Assembly: GCA_016719165.1 (NCBI GenBank)
Contig: JADKAJ010000001.1
Location: 992,001-1,056,000 of the forward strand
Direction: 5' to 3'
DNA length: 64,000 bases
DNA from: Chitinophagaceae bacterium
GTDB taxonomy: Bacteria > Bacteroidota > Bacteroidia > Chitinophagales > Chitinophagaceae
Shown here: in pieces, positions 52,292 to 61,066 of the stretch
Numbering within the stretch: position 1 is the first letter of the stretch
Layout: every line of letters begins with the position of its first letter
Position numbers and translations under genes: made by a program
The notes under the pieces: model-generated
What the model was told of the DNA's origin: nothing
Seen by the model: the letters and a program-made list of their open reading frames with translations, nothing else
Databases searched by the model: none

Positions 52292-52708
52292 TCAGAATTG
52301 TTCCAATCCGGAGAACATGAAATCTCCTTCAATCTTTGCATTTTCATCGCTGTCACTTCCGTGAACTGCATTCTCCCCAACTGAAGTAGCATATAACTTA
52401 CGAATTGTACCTTCTTCAGCATTTGCTGGGTTGGTGGCACCAATCAGCTTGCGGAAATCTTCTACAGCATTTTCTTTTTCCAGGATTGCCGCCACGATAG
52501 GGCCGCTGCTCATGAACTCTACCAGTTCACCATAAAAGGGTCTTTCTTTATGTACAGCATAGAACTCTCCGGCTTTTTCAGGAGACAGTTTCAGCATCTT
52601 CATCGCTTTTATGCTGAATCCCTCTTTAATGATACGGTCAATAATGGTACCGGCATGCCCGTTTTTAAATGCATCCGGCTTGATCATGGTGAATGTACGA
52701 TTGCTCAT
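52292..52708 (-). CDS. ndk: Nucleoside diphosphate kinase
   Basis: The 138-residue enzyme moves phosphate from ATP to nucleoside diphosphates through a phosphohistidine. The active-site His116 lies in NAVHGSDSDENA, and RTFTMIKPDAFKNG and the Kpn-loop region are typical. The start at 52708 matches the family and is supported by a promoter element at 52742-52749; an earlier in-frame codon at 52744 overlaps that element. Divergent from the DHH phosphoesterase gene. Confidence 0.98.
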   Translation of the reverse strand: MSNRTFTMIKPDAFKNGHAGTIIDRIIKEGFSIKAMKMLKLSPEKAGEFYAVHKERPFYGELVEFMSSGPIVAAILEKENAVEDFRKLIGATNPANAEEGTIRKLYATSVGENAVHGSDSDENAKIEGDFMFSGLEQF

Positions 52709-52741
52709 AGTTACGTTATTTGTTAAGTGTTTTTTGCGCCG

Positions 52742-52749
52742 CAAAGGTA
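52742..52749 (-). promoter_or_regulatory. -7 promoter element of ndk
   Basis: The minus strand reads TACCTTTG (TAnnTTTG), 33 bases before the ATG at 52708. Confidence 0.55.
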
Positions 52750-52877
52750 AGTGAAAGACGGGAGTCTGTAGCCGGGAATATTGAGTTTTTCTCGGCCTCG
52801 ATTGAAGTCCACCTTATTCTCCCACCGATTGACTCAAGACTCCATTCTGGATACAACTTACTCTGCACACATTTCCC

Positions 52878-52885
52878 TACCTTCG
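52878..52885 (+). promoter_or_regulatory. Possible -7 promoter element of the DHH phosphoesterase gene
   Basis: TACCTTCG, the same variant as before the UbiD-family gene, ends 10 bases before the ATG at 52896. Confidence 0.35.
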
Positions 52886-52895
52886 CAGCCGCTTT

Positions 52896-53903
52896 ATGAA
52901 GCCTATACAGGACATATTTCCCTTATTGAGTCAGCCACGAAGAGTAGTGATCACCACCCACCAGAAACCGGATGCAGATGCAATGGGTTCTTCGCTGGCC
53001 CTGGGCCACTTTCTAAGCCAGTTTGGCCACACTGTTACCATCATTTCTCCGACTAACTGGGCCGGTTGGGTAAACTGGATGCCGGGTACCAAAGAAGTGC
53101 TGGACTATGAAAAAGATAGGCAAAAGGCTGAATCCATTCTGGATAATGCTGAATGGTTATTCTGTCTTGACTTCAACATCTTCCATCGCACCAAAACGAT
53201 GACTGAAAAGTTGAAAGAACTTACCTGTACTAAAATTTTAATTGATCATCACCAGGAGCCTGATATTGATTCTTTTGATTATGGCATTAGCAATACTGCA
53301 AAAAGCTCCACCTGTGAAATGGTGTATGATTTCATTGTGGACTCAGGTCATGGCGACAAGATAAACGAAGAGATTGGCGAATGTATTTATGCCGGAGTGG
53401 TGGGAGATACCGGATCATTCCGTTTTTCTTCTGCACATGCCGGGGTGCATTCATTGGTGGCTGATTTAAAATCAAGAGGTTTGAATCATGGCAAAATACA
53501 CGAAGGCCTCTTCGATAATTTCCTGGAAAACAGGCTCCGTTTCATTGGTCATGTATTGTTGCACCGGATGGAAATTTTTTACGAGTTTAACACTGCGCTG
53601 ATCGCTATTCCCAAAAGTGATATTCTGAAATATCATATCAAGACGGGAGATACGGAAGGACTGGTCAATTTTCCTCAGTCCATACAGGGAATAAAACTAG
53701 TGGCCCTGGTTATTGACAGGGATGAGGAAAGAAAATGGAGCTTCCGCAGCAAAGGAGAGTTTGACTGCAATACCTTTGCCCGCAAATATTTTGAAGGCGG
53801 CGGACATTACAATGCGGCTGGCGGCCGCAGCAGTGATTCGCTGGAGCAGACAGTAGAGAAATTTAAACTGGCCATAAAAGAAAACGAAAGTCTTTTACAT
53901 TAA
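52896..53903 (+). CDS. DHH family phosphoesterase (oligoribonuclease / pAp phosphatase, NrnA-like)
   Basis: The 335-residue protein has DHH-domain motifs THQKPDADAMGSSLAL (metal site, about residues 21-36), LDFNIFHRT, IDHHQEPD (DHH, about residue 110), VVGDTGSFRFSS and the DHHA1 end GGGHYNAAGG. Such enzymes degrade short RNA oligonucleotides and 3'-phosphoadenosine 5'-phosphate, and some cleave cyclic dinucleotide products. The FKBP lipoprotein gene starts 12 bases later and is probably co-transcribed, a pairing common near ndk in Bacteroidota. Confidence 0.92.
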   Translation: MKPIQDIFPLLSQPRRVVITTHQKPDADAMGSSLALGHFLSQFGHTVTIISPTNWAGWVNWMPGTKEVLDYEKDRQKAESILDNAEWLFCLDFNIFHRTKTMTEKLKELTCTKILIDHHQEPDIDSFDYGISNTAKSSTCEMVYDFIVDSGHGDKINEEIGECIYAGVVGDTGSFRFSSAHAGVHSLVADLKSRGLNHGKIHEGLFDNFLENRLRFIGHVLLHRMEIFYEFNTALIAIPKSDILKYHIKTGDTEGLVNFPQSIQGIKLVALVIDRDEERKWSFRSKGEFDCNTFARKYFEGGGHYNAAGGRSSDSLEQTVEKFKLAIKENESLLH

Positions 53904-53915
53904 ATAAAAACAAGT

Positions 53916-54842
53916 ATGAACACAATTAAGAATTTGTTACTCATTGTTACTGTTGGTGCATTAGCAGCCAGCTGTTCAAAAGCTACTTACCGTAAAACAC
54001 CGGGAGGTATGCCTTACCAGTTATTTGCCAGCGGCGATACACAGCAGGTTCAAGTAGGTAACTTTATAAAAGTAAGTATCACTCAAAAAATAAACGACAG
54101 CGTTTATTTTTCAACTGCCGGAAAATTGCCGGTTTATATGCCTGTCATTGCACAGTCCAGCCCCTACGATATTTCTGAAGTGTGGACAAAGCTGCACCTG
54201 GGTGACAGTGTTGTGTCCACACAGATGATGGACACTTTTATCAAACGTATGCCTCCGGGACAGATCCCGCCACAGTTTAAAAAAGGTGACAGGATACTTA
54301 CTTATGTTAAGATATTAGGCATTTTTACCAACGACAGTGCCAAGTCTGTTGATGAAGAAAAAGTAAGAACAGCATTTGCCCAAAATGAAATTCAGGCAGT
54401 GGAGGCTTTTGTAAAGTCAAAAAATATCAGTACTGTCAAAACTCCATCCGGGGCCTTTGTAGAGATCATTAATCCCGGTACCGGTAATCTAATAGATTCC
54501 GGGAAATATGTATCTGTAAATTACACCGGTACAACCTTTGAAGGGAAAAAATTTGACAGTAACACAGACTCAGCATTTAATCATGTGCAGCCGCTTTCAT
54601 TTACTGTCGGTACGGGTCAAATGATAAAAGGATTTGATGAAGCAATGAAATTCCTGAAGCCCGGTGGTTCAGCTAAAGTATACATGCCTTCCATGCTGGG
54701 ATATGGTGCTGCGCCACCTCCGGGATCAACTGTGATCAAGCCGTATGAGAACCTGATATTTGAATTTACAGTTACAGATGTAAAAGATAAGGCACCTGAA
54801 ACTGCAAATACACCAGGTCAGCCAGAGCAGCCCCATCAATAA
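53916..54842 (+). CDS. FKBP-type peptidyl-prolyl isomerase lipoprotein
   Basis: The 308-residue product has a lipobox LAASC (Cys20). Residues about 30-150 look like a degenerate FKBP domain (VQVGNFIKVSITQKINDSVYF, QFKKGDRILTYVKILGIF). Residues about 185-290 are a complete FKBP domain (GKYVSVNYTGTTFEGKKFDSN, VGTGQMIKGFDEAMKFLKPGG, YGAAPPPGSTVIKPYENLIFEFTVTDV). It should help fold proteins in the periplasm. It resembles the GldI type of gliding bacteria, but nothing here proves a gliding role. A strong hairpin lies 58 bases downstream. Confidence 0.9.
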   Translation: MNTIKNLLLIVTVGALAASCSKATYRKTPGGMPYQLFASGDTQQVQVGNFIKVSITQKINDSVYFSTAGKLPVYMPVIAQSSPYDISEVWTKLHLGDSVVSTQMMDTFIKRMPPGQIPPQFKKGDRILTYVKILGIFTNDSAKSVDEEKVRTAFAQNEIQAVEAFVKSKNISTVKTPSGAFVEIINPGTGNLIDSGKYVSVNYTGTTFEGKKFDSNTDSAFNHVQPLSFTVGTGQMIKGFDEAMKFLKPGGSAKVYMPSMLGYGAAPPPGSTVIKPYENLIFEFTVTDVKDKAPETANTPGQPEQPHQ

Positions 54843-54899
54843 AAATTGATACAGCTCAACCAAAAAAACAAGTTTGTATTAAATAATACTGCACCTTTG

Positions 54900-54929
54900 T
54901 ACCCGTCTACGTCAGACGGGTATTTTTTT
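54900..54929 (+). terminator. Rho-independent terminator after the FKBP lipoprotein gene
   Basis: TACCCGTCT (54900-54908) pairs with AGACGGGTA (54914-54922) around ACGTC, followed by seven T. A near copy (GAACCCGTC...GACGGGTTC) stops infC at 35243. Confidence 0.9.
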
Positions 54930-55103
54930 GAGAGGCCCCGTTTTTAGTCCAGGATCTATTTCAAACCCGTCCGCACCCCCTGAAATTACTAACCTGAGCA
55001 CTTTATTACACCGTACTTTTTTTGCTTGAACCAATAGTTAATATCCTTTGAAGCAAACCTGAAAATCCAGTGTAACAAGGTTTTGATTACAATGTCTTAA
55101 TGA

Positions 55104-55137
55104 AAAAAACCCTTTCACTTCTGTGAAGGGGTTCTTT
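55104..55137 (-). terminator. Rho-independent terminator after folP
   Basis: AACCCTTTCAC (55108-55118) pairs with GTGAAGGGGTT (55123-55133, one G-T pair). On the minus strand it is followed by a run of T, so it terminates folP. Confidence 0.85.
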
Positions 55138-55141
55138 ATTT

Positions 55142-55972
55142 TCAGGAAAGCTTGCAGGCTGAAAACAGTTTTATTGTTTCAACAGCTTCCTTAACATCAT
55201 GCACTCTCAGTATGGAAGCACCGTTCATGAGTCCCATCATATTCAGGGCAGTAGTACCGTTCAAGGCATTTGCTGCTGTCGTGCCAAGTGTTTTATATAT
55301 AAATGATTTTCGGGAGATGCCCAATAATACCGGGCAGCCGGGTATATTAAAGAGAGACAGGTTACGAAGCAGTTCAAAATTATGATCGGTTGTTTTTGCA
55401 AAACCAAAACCCGGATCGGCAATAATATCTTTTATTCCTGCCTTTCTTGATTCACTTATTTTATTAATTAAAAAGTCAAGCACTTCACGGGTGACATTTT
55501 CATACACGGCTTGTTGCTGCATATCCTGCGGTGTACCTTTCATGTGCATCAGAACATATGGAACATTCAATGCTGCTACCGTTTCAATCATTCTTTTATC
55601 CAGGGCACCGGCACTGATATCATTGACAATGTCTGCACCAGCCGCAATGGCCCCGGCTGCCACTTCGGAATAATAAGTATCAATGGAGATAAATGCTTCC
55701 GGGAATCTTTTATGTATAGCTGCAACCGGTTCAATAACCCTTTTCAATTCTTCATCCGCACTCAGTTTCTCACTGCCGGGTCTTGTACTTTGACCACCTA
55801 TGTCGAGAATACCAGCACCATCATGTAGCATTTGTTCAGCCTGGCGCAAAACAGCATCTGCCGTTGGATGCCGGCTCTCCCTGTAAAATGAATCAGGTGT
55901 GACGTTGATGATTCCCATCACCAGGGGCTTATCCACAACCAATAATCTTCCTTTGCAATTAAGCGTAAACAT
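55142..55972 (-). CDS. folP: Dihydropteroate synthase
   Basis: This 276-residue enzyme joins p-aminobenzoate to dihydropterin pyrophosphate in folate synthesis and is the sulfonamide target. Motifs: VMGIINVTPDSFYR (about residues 18-31), DIGGQSTRPGS, NDISAG, and LLGISRKSF. The ATG at 55972 gives the standard family N-terminus; the open frame reaches 56062 but with no family sequence in the extra 30 residues. An AACTTTA element lies upstream on the minus strand. It is divergent from the DUF1599 gene. Confidence 0.96.
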   Translation of the reverse strand: MFTLNCKGRLLVVDKPLVMGIINVTPDSFYRESRHPTADAVLRQAEQMLHDGAGILDIGGQSTRPGSEKLSADEELKRVIEPVAAIHKRFPEAFISIDTYYSEVAAGAIAAGADIVNDISAGALDKRMIETVAALNVPYVLMHMKGTPQDMQQQAVYENVTREVLDFLINKISESRKAGIKDIIADPGFGFAKTTDHNFELLRNLSLFNIPGCPVLLGISRKSFIYKTLGTTAANALNGTTALNMMGLMNGASILRVHDVKEAVETIKLFSACKLS

Positions 55973-56115
55973 TAGCCTTTGTTCATTATTTTTGATAAAG
56001 TTAGCCTGGAAGACTGAAAGTCCGGATGAATATTCACAACTCAATACTGAGTTTTGCTGCATGAATGCTGCTTTCTGACTCCCGGACTTCCGTACATTCT
56101 TACTATACCAAACAC

Positions 56116-56646
56116 ATGACCACTACAAACCAGCAATACGACAAAGCCATCGCATCCTGCAGGGATATTTTTTTAAAAAAAGCAAAGGATTACGGAACTG
56201 CATGGAGAGTGCTGAGAACGATCTCCATCGTTGACCAGATATTCATCAAAGCCCAGCGTATCCGCACCATACAGGAAAAAGGTGAGCAAAAGGTATCGGA
56301 TGGGATAGCAGCAGAATTCAAAGGCATCATCAATTATGCTGTGATTGGTTTGATTCAATTAGAACTGCCGGCCAGTGCCCCTGAAGAAATGAATATTGAC
56401 GAAGTATCCATTTTATATGATAAGTATATCAATACAGCCAGGCAACTGATGCAGGATAAGAACCACGATTATGGCGAAGCCTGGCGCAGTATGAGCCAGG
56501 AGAGTTTTGTTGACCTGATCCTGATGAAACTGCAACGTATCCGACAGATATTAACCAATGAAGGAAAAACCATCATCAGCGAAGGTATTGATGCCAACTA
56601 CCATGATATCATCAACTATGCAGTGTTTGCGTTAATACTCATGTAA
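56116..56646 (+). CDS. DUF1599 family protein with two tandem repeats
   Basis: The 176-residue protein contains two copies of a module of about 60 residues: KAKDYGTAWRVLRTISIVDQI with IKAQRIRTIQE, and KNHDYGEAWRSMSQESFVDLI with MKLQRIRQILTNEGK, each ending in an I-I-N-Y-A-V block. This is the DUF1599 arrangement. The role is unknown; the helical, internally repeated form recalls nucleotide-handling all-alpha folds such as MazG-like proteins, which is speculation. The next gene starts two bases after the stop, so they are co-transcribed. Confidence 0.9.
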   Translation: MTTTNQQYDKAIASCRDIFLKKAKDYGTAWRVLRTISIVDQIFIKAQRIRTIQEKGEQKVSDGIAAEFKGIINYAVIGLIQLELPASAPEEMNIDEVSILYDKYINTARQLMQDKNHDYGEAWRSMSQESFVDLILMKLQRIRQILTNEGKTIISEGIDANYHDIINYAVFALILM

Positions 56647-56647
56647 T

Positions 56648-57835
56648 ATGAAAGTAATGGTGACCATAGTACGAATTATCGTTGGGGTGTTATTTATATT
56701 CTCCGGCCTGGTAAAAGCTAACGACCCGCTGGGACTGAGTTATAAAATGCAGGAATTTTTTGAAGTCTGGGGGCTGCATGGTTTCAATTCATGGACATTA
56801 TTAATGTCTGTATTGATGAATGCCTTTGAGATCATTGCAGGATTTGCTTTGCTGCTCGGCTGGAGGATCAGGTTGTTCAGTTGGTTATTATTATTGCTGA
56901 TCGTTTTCTTTACATTCCTTACCGGGTATACTTACATTACGGGTATGCCCAAAAATTGCGGTTGTTTTGGTGATTGCCTGCCGATAACGTCCCAAACATC
57001 TTTCTTAAAAGATGTGGCATTGACCCTACTGATCGGTTTCCTGATCTGGAAACAGAGATACATCAATCTCCTTTTTTCTGAGAAGCCGGCCACTATCGTT
57101 ATGCTGGGGATCACCATACTAAGTTTTGGTTTTCAATGGTACACCCTGACTTATTTGCCGGTGGTGGATTGTTTACCTTTTAAGAAAGGCAACAATATTA
57201 CAGAGCAAATGAAAATGCCTGCCAATGCTGTACCTGACAGTACCGTCATCACTTTTGTTTACAAAAAAGAGGGCAAGGAAGTAGAGTTTACAGCAGATAA
57301 ATTTCCTGCAGATTTTAGCGCCACCACTTATGAATTTGTGAACCGCTATGACAAAGTAATCCGGAAAGGGAAAAATAATGAACCTCCAATAAAAGGATTT
57401 GCCTTATCAGGAGAATCAAATACTGATTCCACCCGGTTTGTATTAGAACAGGAGAGTGCCATTTTACTTTTCTGTGAAAAATTTTCCGATGCCGGTACGG
57501 ATTGGAAAAAGAAATTTGAAGAAATATATACTGCTGCCAGAGCAAAAAATATTGCCTCATTCATCATTACTGCCGAACCAGGAAAAGCCAAGGATGCTTT
57601 AGCCGGAACCCGGTTTGCCGATGTTCCTGTTTTTAAATGTGATTTTAAAGTAATTGAAACAGCAGCAAGAAGTAATCCTTGTATTTATTTTATTAAAAAA
57701 GGTACGGTAATAAGCAAATACAGTGGAAAGGAAATGGATAATATAAAAAAGGATATTTCCGTTGCGACTGCCCAGGTGAGATGGCCTTTAACTCCGGCAG
57801 AGCAACCTGCTGACAGTACGATCCAGCAACCATGA
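56648..57835 (+). CDS. BT_3928-like DoxX/MauE family membrane protein with C-terminal thioredoxin-like region
   Basis: The 395-residue product has four N-terminal membrane helices of the DoxX/MauE type (IIVGVLFIFSGLVKANDPLG, then ALLLGWRIRLFSWLLLLLIVFFTFLTGY). A conserved CGCFGDCLP motif follows helix 3, a pair of cysteines likely used in redox exchange. The C-terminal half (about 200-385) is soluble and contains a thioredoxin-fold-like ending (CIYFIKKGTVISKYSG) without a C-x-x-C. Family members in Bacteroidota are of unknown function. The stop overlaps the start of the permease gene by four bases (ATGA). Confidence 0.8.
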   Translation: MKVMVTIVRIIVGVLFIFSGLVKANDPLGLSYKMQEFFEVWGLHGFNSWTLLMSVLMNAFEIIAGFALLLGWRIRLFSWLLLLLIVFFTFLTGYTYITGMPKNCGCFGDCLPITSQTSFLKDVALTLLIGFLIWKQRYINLLFSEKPATIVMLGITILSFGFQWYTLTYLPVVDCLPFKKGNNITEQMKMPANAVPDSTVITFVYKKEGKEVEFTADKFPADFSATTYEFVNRYDKVIRKGKNNEPPIKGFALSGESNTDSTRFVLEQESAILLFCEKFSDAGTDWKKKFEEIYTAARAKNIASFIITAEPGKAKDALAGTRFADVPVFKCDFKVIETAARSNPCIYFIKKGTVISKYSGKEMDNIKKDISVATAQVRWPLTPAEQPADSTIQQP

Positions 57836-58896
57836 TAAAATTTGTCACCAAAAAAATTGTGTATGGCCTGCTGGTACTGGTAGGAGTGGTGATATTGGTT
57901 TTTTTTCTATTCCAGGGTTTTGGTGACCCTTCAAGAATTGTGATGGGACAAACCGGTGATTCAACTACGCAGTCCAATATCCGTAAAGAACTGTACCTTA
58001 TTAATGAAAAAGGAGAAAGTATTCCAAAGTTCAGGCAGTTTCTTTATTACCTCAATGATGTTTCTCCCATTTGCTTTCACAGCACAGCAGATATTGACAA
58101 AAAAAAGTTAAGAGGTTTTTTTATAGGGGAAGGGAAAAAGTTTGGTATTAAAATCCCTTATCTCCGAAAATCCTATCAAAGCAAGCGGGAAGTAGGAACG
58201 ATCCTGATGCAGGCATTACCCGGCACTTTAATGCTCGCCATTACTGCCATGTTTATCGCCGTCCTCATCGGAATTCCTTTGGGAGTAATGGCTGCTGTGA
58301 AACAAAATACCTGGCTGGACACAACGGCTATTTTCAGCAGTATTGTGGGTATATCCGCCCCTTCATTTTTCATGGGGATCATCATGGTCTATTTATTTGG
58401 ATTTGTGTTGAGTGACTGGACAGGTCTGCATATTGCCGGTAGCTGGTTTGCAATTGATGATGAAGGACAACGGCGGTTAACAATGCAAAATCTCATTTTA
58501 CCTGCCATTACTTTGGGTATCCGTCCATTGGCTATCATCACACAATTAACACGGAGCGCCATGCTGGATGTACTTGACCAGGACTATATCCGTACCGCTT
58601 ATGCAAAAGGGTTGAGCAAAAGAACAGTGATCTGGAAACATGGCTTACGCAATGCATTAAACCCGGTTATTACTGCCATTACTGGTTGGTTTGCTGAATT
58701 ATTAGCCGGTGCTTTCTTTGTAGAGTATATTTTCGGCTGGCAGGGGATTGGAAAAGTTACAGTAGATGCGCTGGAAAAACTGGATTACCCGGTAGTGATG
58801 GGTTCGGTATTAGTGGCCGCAACCTTCTTTATCATCATTAATATTCTTGCCGATATTTTATACGGCGTTGTTGATCCGAGAGTAAGGGTTGAGTAA
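57832..58896 (+). CDS. ABC transporter permease, DppB/OppB type, without partner genes
   Basis: The 354-residue protein has the DppB layout: an N-terminal helix, a large extracytoplasmic segment (about residues 35-118), then five helices. The EAA cytoplasmic loop reads SAMLDVLDQDYIRTAYAKGLSKRTVIWKHGLRNALNPV and the end is FFIIINILADILYGVVDPRVRVE. Such permeases import peptides or nickel. No DppC, ATPase or binding-protein gene is present within this window, so partners must be elsewhere. Its ATG overlaps the stop of the DoxX-type gene, implying translational coupling. Confidence 0.88.
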   Translation: MIKFVTKKIVYGLLVLVGVVILVFFLFQGFGDPSRIVMGQTGDSTTQSNIRKELYLINEKGESIPKFRQFLYYLNDVSPICFHSTADIDKKKLRGFFIGEGKKFGIKIPYLRKSYQSKREVGTILMQALPGTLMLAITAMFIAVLIGIPLGVMAAVKQNTWLDTTAIFSSIVGISAPSFFMGIIMVYLFGFVLSDWTGLHIAGSWFAIDDEGQRRLTMQNLILPAITLGIRPLAIITQLTRSAMLDVLDQDYIRTAYAKGLSKRTVIWKHGLRNALNPVITAITGWFAELLAGAFFVEYIFGWQGIGKVTVDALEKLDYPVVMGSVLVAATFFIIINILADILYGVVDPRVRVE

Positions 58897-59041
58897 ATGC
58901 AATCCTTAGATTTAACATAAGGGTCATTTGATTATCTATTTCTGCACATTCGTTGCCGGATGAATTTTTGGCTTCTTTATTGCGTAACTTTAAAAGGGAG
59001 TATTTACTTTCCCAATTCATTAGAATCATACCTTAAACCAA

Positions 59042-59455
59042 ATGTCTATGGAAAAAGTAACTTCTATCCTCGAAAGGAAGCAATTTCACTTTAAAAAGAT
59101 TTCCCCTTCCTGTTCCATCAGCGATGCCTTATGCCGGATGAGTAGTCATAATACGGACTACCTGATCGTAATGGATGACAATGACAATTTTCTCGGGTTG
59201 CTGACCGAACACGATGTGGCCAGTAAAACTATATTTCTGAAACAGCCGCTTGCAAAAGCAAGTGTAAATGAAATGATGAATACCCGTTTGCCCTTTGCAG
59301 ATGTTGATGATACCGTGGAAGAATGTATGAAGGCAATGAAAAGGTACCATGTAAGGTACCTGCCGGTATTTAAAAACCTGGTACTGATGGGCATTGTATC
59401 TACAGATGATATCCTGGATGAAGCGGTCAGTCACAGAAATGAAATATTTGACTAA
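59042..59455 (+). CDS. CBS domain pair protein
   Basis: The 137-residue protein has two CBS motifs: DYLIVMDDNDNFLGLLTEHDV (about residues 39-59) and HVRYLPVFKNLVLMGIVSTDDI (about residues 103-124), with TRLPFADVDDTVEECM between. CBS pairs bind AMP, ATP or SAM and sense energy state. There is no attached effector domain, so it is a stand-alone sensor of unknown target. The start at 59042 or the second ATG at 59048 are equally possible. Confidence 0.88.
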   Translation: MSMEKVTSILERKQFHFKKISPSCSISDALCRMSSHNTDYLIVMDDNDNFLGLLTEHDVASKTIFLKQPLAKASVNEMMNTRLPFADVDDTVEECMKAMKRYHVRYLPVFKNLVLMGIVSTDDILDEAVSHRNEIFD

Positions 59456-59487
59456 CCCCAAAATTTATTTGCCCCCGGAACCAGTGA

Positions 59488-59769
59488 TTATTGTATGATC
59501 ACTTCATTAATCACTTTCTGCTTCAGCGCCTCGTTCACCCGTTGTTTAATTTTTTCTTTCTGGTAGATCAGTTCATTCTTGAGTGGAGCAACATTGGTTG
59601 TGATGATTAATTTATCACCGATGATCTGTAGTTTGTCAGTATAGCGGGAAATGGTCTTTCCCATGATCTCTTCCCATACATCTTCAATCTGCAATGCCTG
59701 TATGCCGCCTTTGATACGGCTGCCGTTGAGGAATTGCTGCATTGCTTCGCTGATAGAATATTCACCCAT
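59488..59769 (-). CDS. DUF721 domain protein (DciA-like)
   Basis: The 93-residue protein matches DUF721 in its first two thirds: EAMQQFLNGSRIKGGIQALQIEDVWEEIMGKTISRYTDKL, then IIGDKLIITTNVAPLKNEL. DciA, in the same fold, loads the replicative helicase in many bacteria. Position next to recF is typical in Bacteroidota and fits a DNA-replication role. It starts nine bases after the recF stop and is co-transcribed with it. Confidence 0.85.
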   Translation of the reverse strand: MGEYSISEAMQQFLNGSRIKGGIQALQIEDVWEEIMGKTISRYTDKLQIIGDKLIITTNVAPLKNELIYQKEKIKQRVNEALKQKVINEVIIQ

Positions 59770-59778
59770 AATGCAAAG

Positions 59779-60861
59779 TTACAATGTGATCAATTGAAAA
59801 TTGGTATTAAGTTCTTTCAAATGAGCGATAAGCCGGTCTTCGTTTGTATCGGTAATAAACACCTGCCCGTCATTTTCCACACAAACCTTATTCAGCAGGT
59901 TACTGATGCGGTCTTCATCGAGTTTTTCAAACACATCATCCAGCAGCAGGAGGGGAGCAAATCCCTTTTCTTTTTTCAGTACGTCCATTTCCGCTAATTT
60001 AAGTGCAAATAATAAACTTTTACGCTGCCCCTGTGAGGCAATATTCTTAAACAACTGGTTACCTAATTGTATATCCAGGTCATCACGGTGTATGCCGGAT
60101 GTGGTGCGTTGAGCGAGACAATCTTTTTGACGGTTTATGCTTAATAATTCAGTGAAAGAAGCCAGCAATAATTCACTTTCATAGATCAGTGTCACATTTT
60201 CCGGTTGTCTGGCAATATCATTATATAAATGTTTTACTGCAGGTAAAAAACTGACCAGGAACTCTTTTCGCTTTTCAAAAATATATTCCCCGGGTTTGAT
60301 AAGTTGGCTGTCCAGTACTTCAAGTAATGTAAAATCCCTGCTGTTCGTTTCTGCAAAATTTTTCAGTACTGAATTACGTTGTTGCAGCACTTTCATGTAA
60401 ATGATCAGGTTTTGTAAATATGCTGTATCCAATTGGGATAATAAAGCATCCAGGAATGTTCTTCGTTCTTTACTGTCGCCGGTAATAAGTTCCGCATCAT
60501 CAGGCGCAATCACCACGCAGGGATAACGGCCGATATGCTGCGAGAGTTTTTCATATTGCTCATCATTAACTGAAAATTCTTTTTTTCCTGTTTCCCGCAA
60601 TATGCAAACAGTTTTTTCAGGTTTACCGTTTAATTCCAGTTTTCCCTCAATCCTGAAACCAGCACTGCCATGTTTTACATTATTCCCGTCAAGCCGGGTA
60701 AAGTAGCTTTTGGTGAAACAGAGGTAGTGAATGGCATCCAACAGGTTGGTTTTTCCCACCCCGTTTTTACCGCAGATGCCTGCAATCCTTTCTGTAAAGT
60801 CAAAAGACTTATTCGTATAGTTTTTGAACTGATAGAGCGATATGTGTTGAAGGAGAAGCAT
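59779..60861 (-). CDS. recF: DNA replication and repair protein RecF
   Basis: The 360-residue SMC-like ATPase helps load RecA at DNA gaps. It has the N-terminal pattern HISLYQFKNY, Walker A GKNGVGKTNLLDAI (about residues 33-46), the signature region QGQRKSLLFALKLAEMD and Walker B LLLLDDVFEKLD. The ATG at 60861 gives the standard start; the upstream in-frame TTG at 60873 is unneeded. The downstream DUF721 gene shares the transcript. The usual Bacteroidota neighbours (TPR protein and ribH) lie nearby but pdhA is placed between them. Confidence 0.97.
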   Translation of the reverse strand: MLLLQHISLYQFKNYTNKSFDFTERIAGICGKNGVGKTNLLDAIHYLCFTKSYFTRLDGNNVKHGSAGFRIEGKLELNGKPEKTVCILRETGKKEFSVNDEQYEKLSQHIGRYPCVVIAPDDAELITGDSKERRTFLDALLSQLDTAYLQNLIIYMKVLQQRNSVLKNFAETNSRDFTLLEVLDSQLIKPGEYIFEKRKEFLVSFLPAVKHLYNDIARQPENVTLIYESELLLASFTELLSINRQKDCLAQRTTSGIHRDDLDIQLGNQLFKNIASQGQRKSLLFALKLAEMDVLKKEKGFAPLLLLDDVFEKLDEDRISNLLNKVCVENDGQVFITDTNEDRLIAHLKELNTNFQLITL

Positions 60862-61039
60862 TAAGGACTGCAAGATAGGGTGGAAGGGACTAGGTACAAG
60901 GCAGAAGTTCTATAGAAAACAGCAAAAAAATTGAGCAGCTTAAAGAACCCAATTGGGTGCAGCAAAGGAGACGGGGAACAGGGAATCAAAACCTGATTAC
61001 CCTCTCAAAATCACTGCTTTAAAATTCCTTTTTTCCCCT

Positions 61040-61047
61040 TATTTTTG
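61040..61047 (+). promoter_or_regulatory. -7 promoter element of pdhA
   Basis: TATTTTTG matches TAnnTTTG, 19 bases before the GTG at 61067, and supports that start. Confidence 0.55.
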
Positions 61048-61066
61048 CGACTCAAAATTTAAACCT

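Larger units (their letters stand above)
54843..55141. other. Gap between the FKBP lipoprotein and folP genes
   Basis: The 299 bases hold two convergent terminators (54900-54929 plus, 55104-55137 minus). The 170 bases between them are AT-rich with no convincing gene or RNA structure. Confidence 0.6.
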
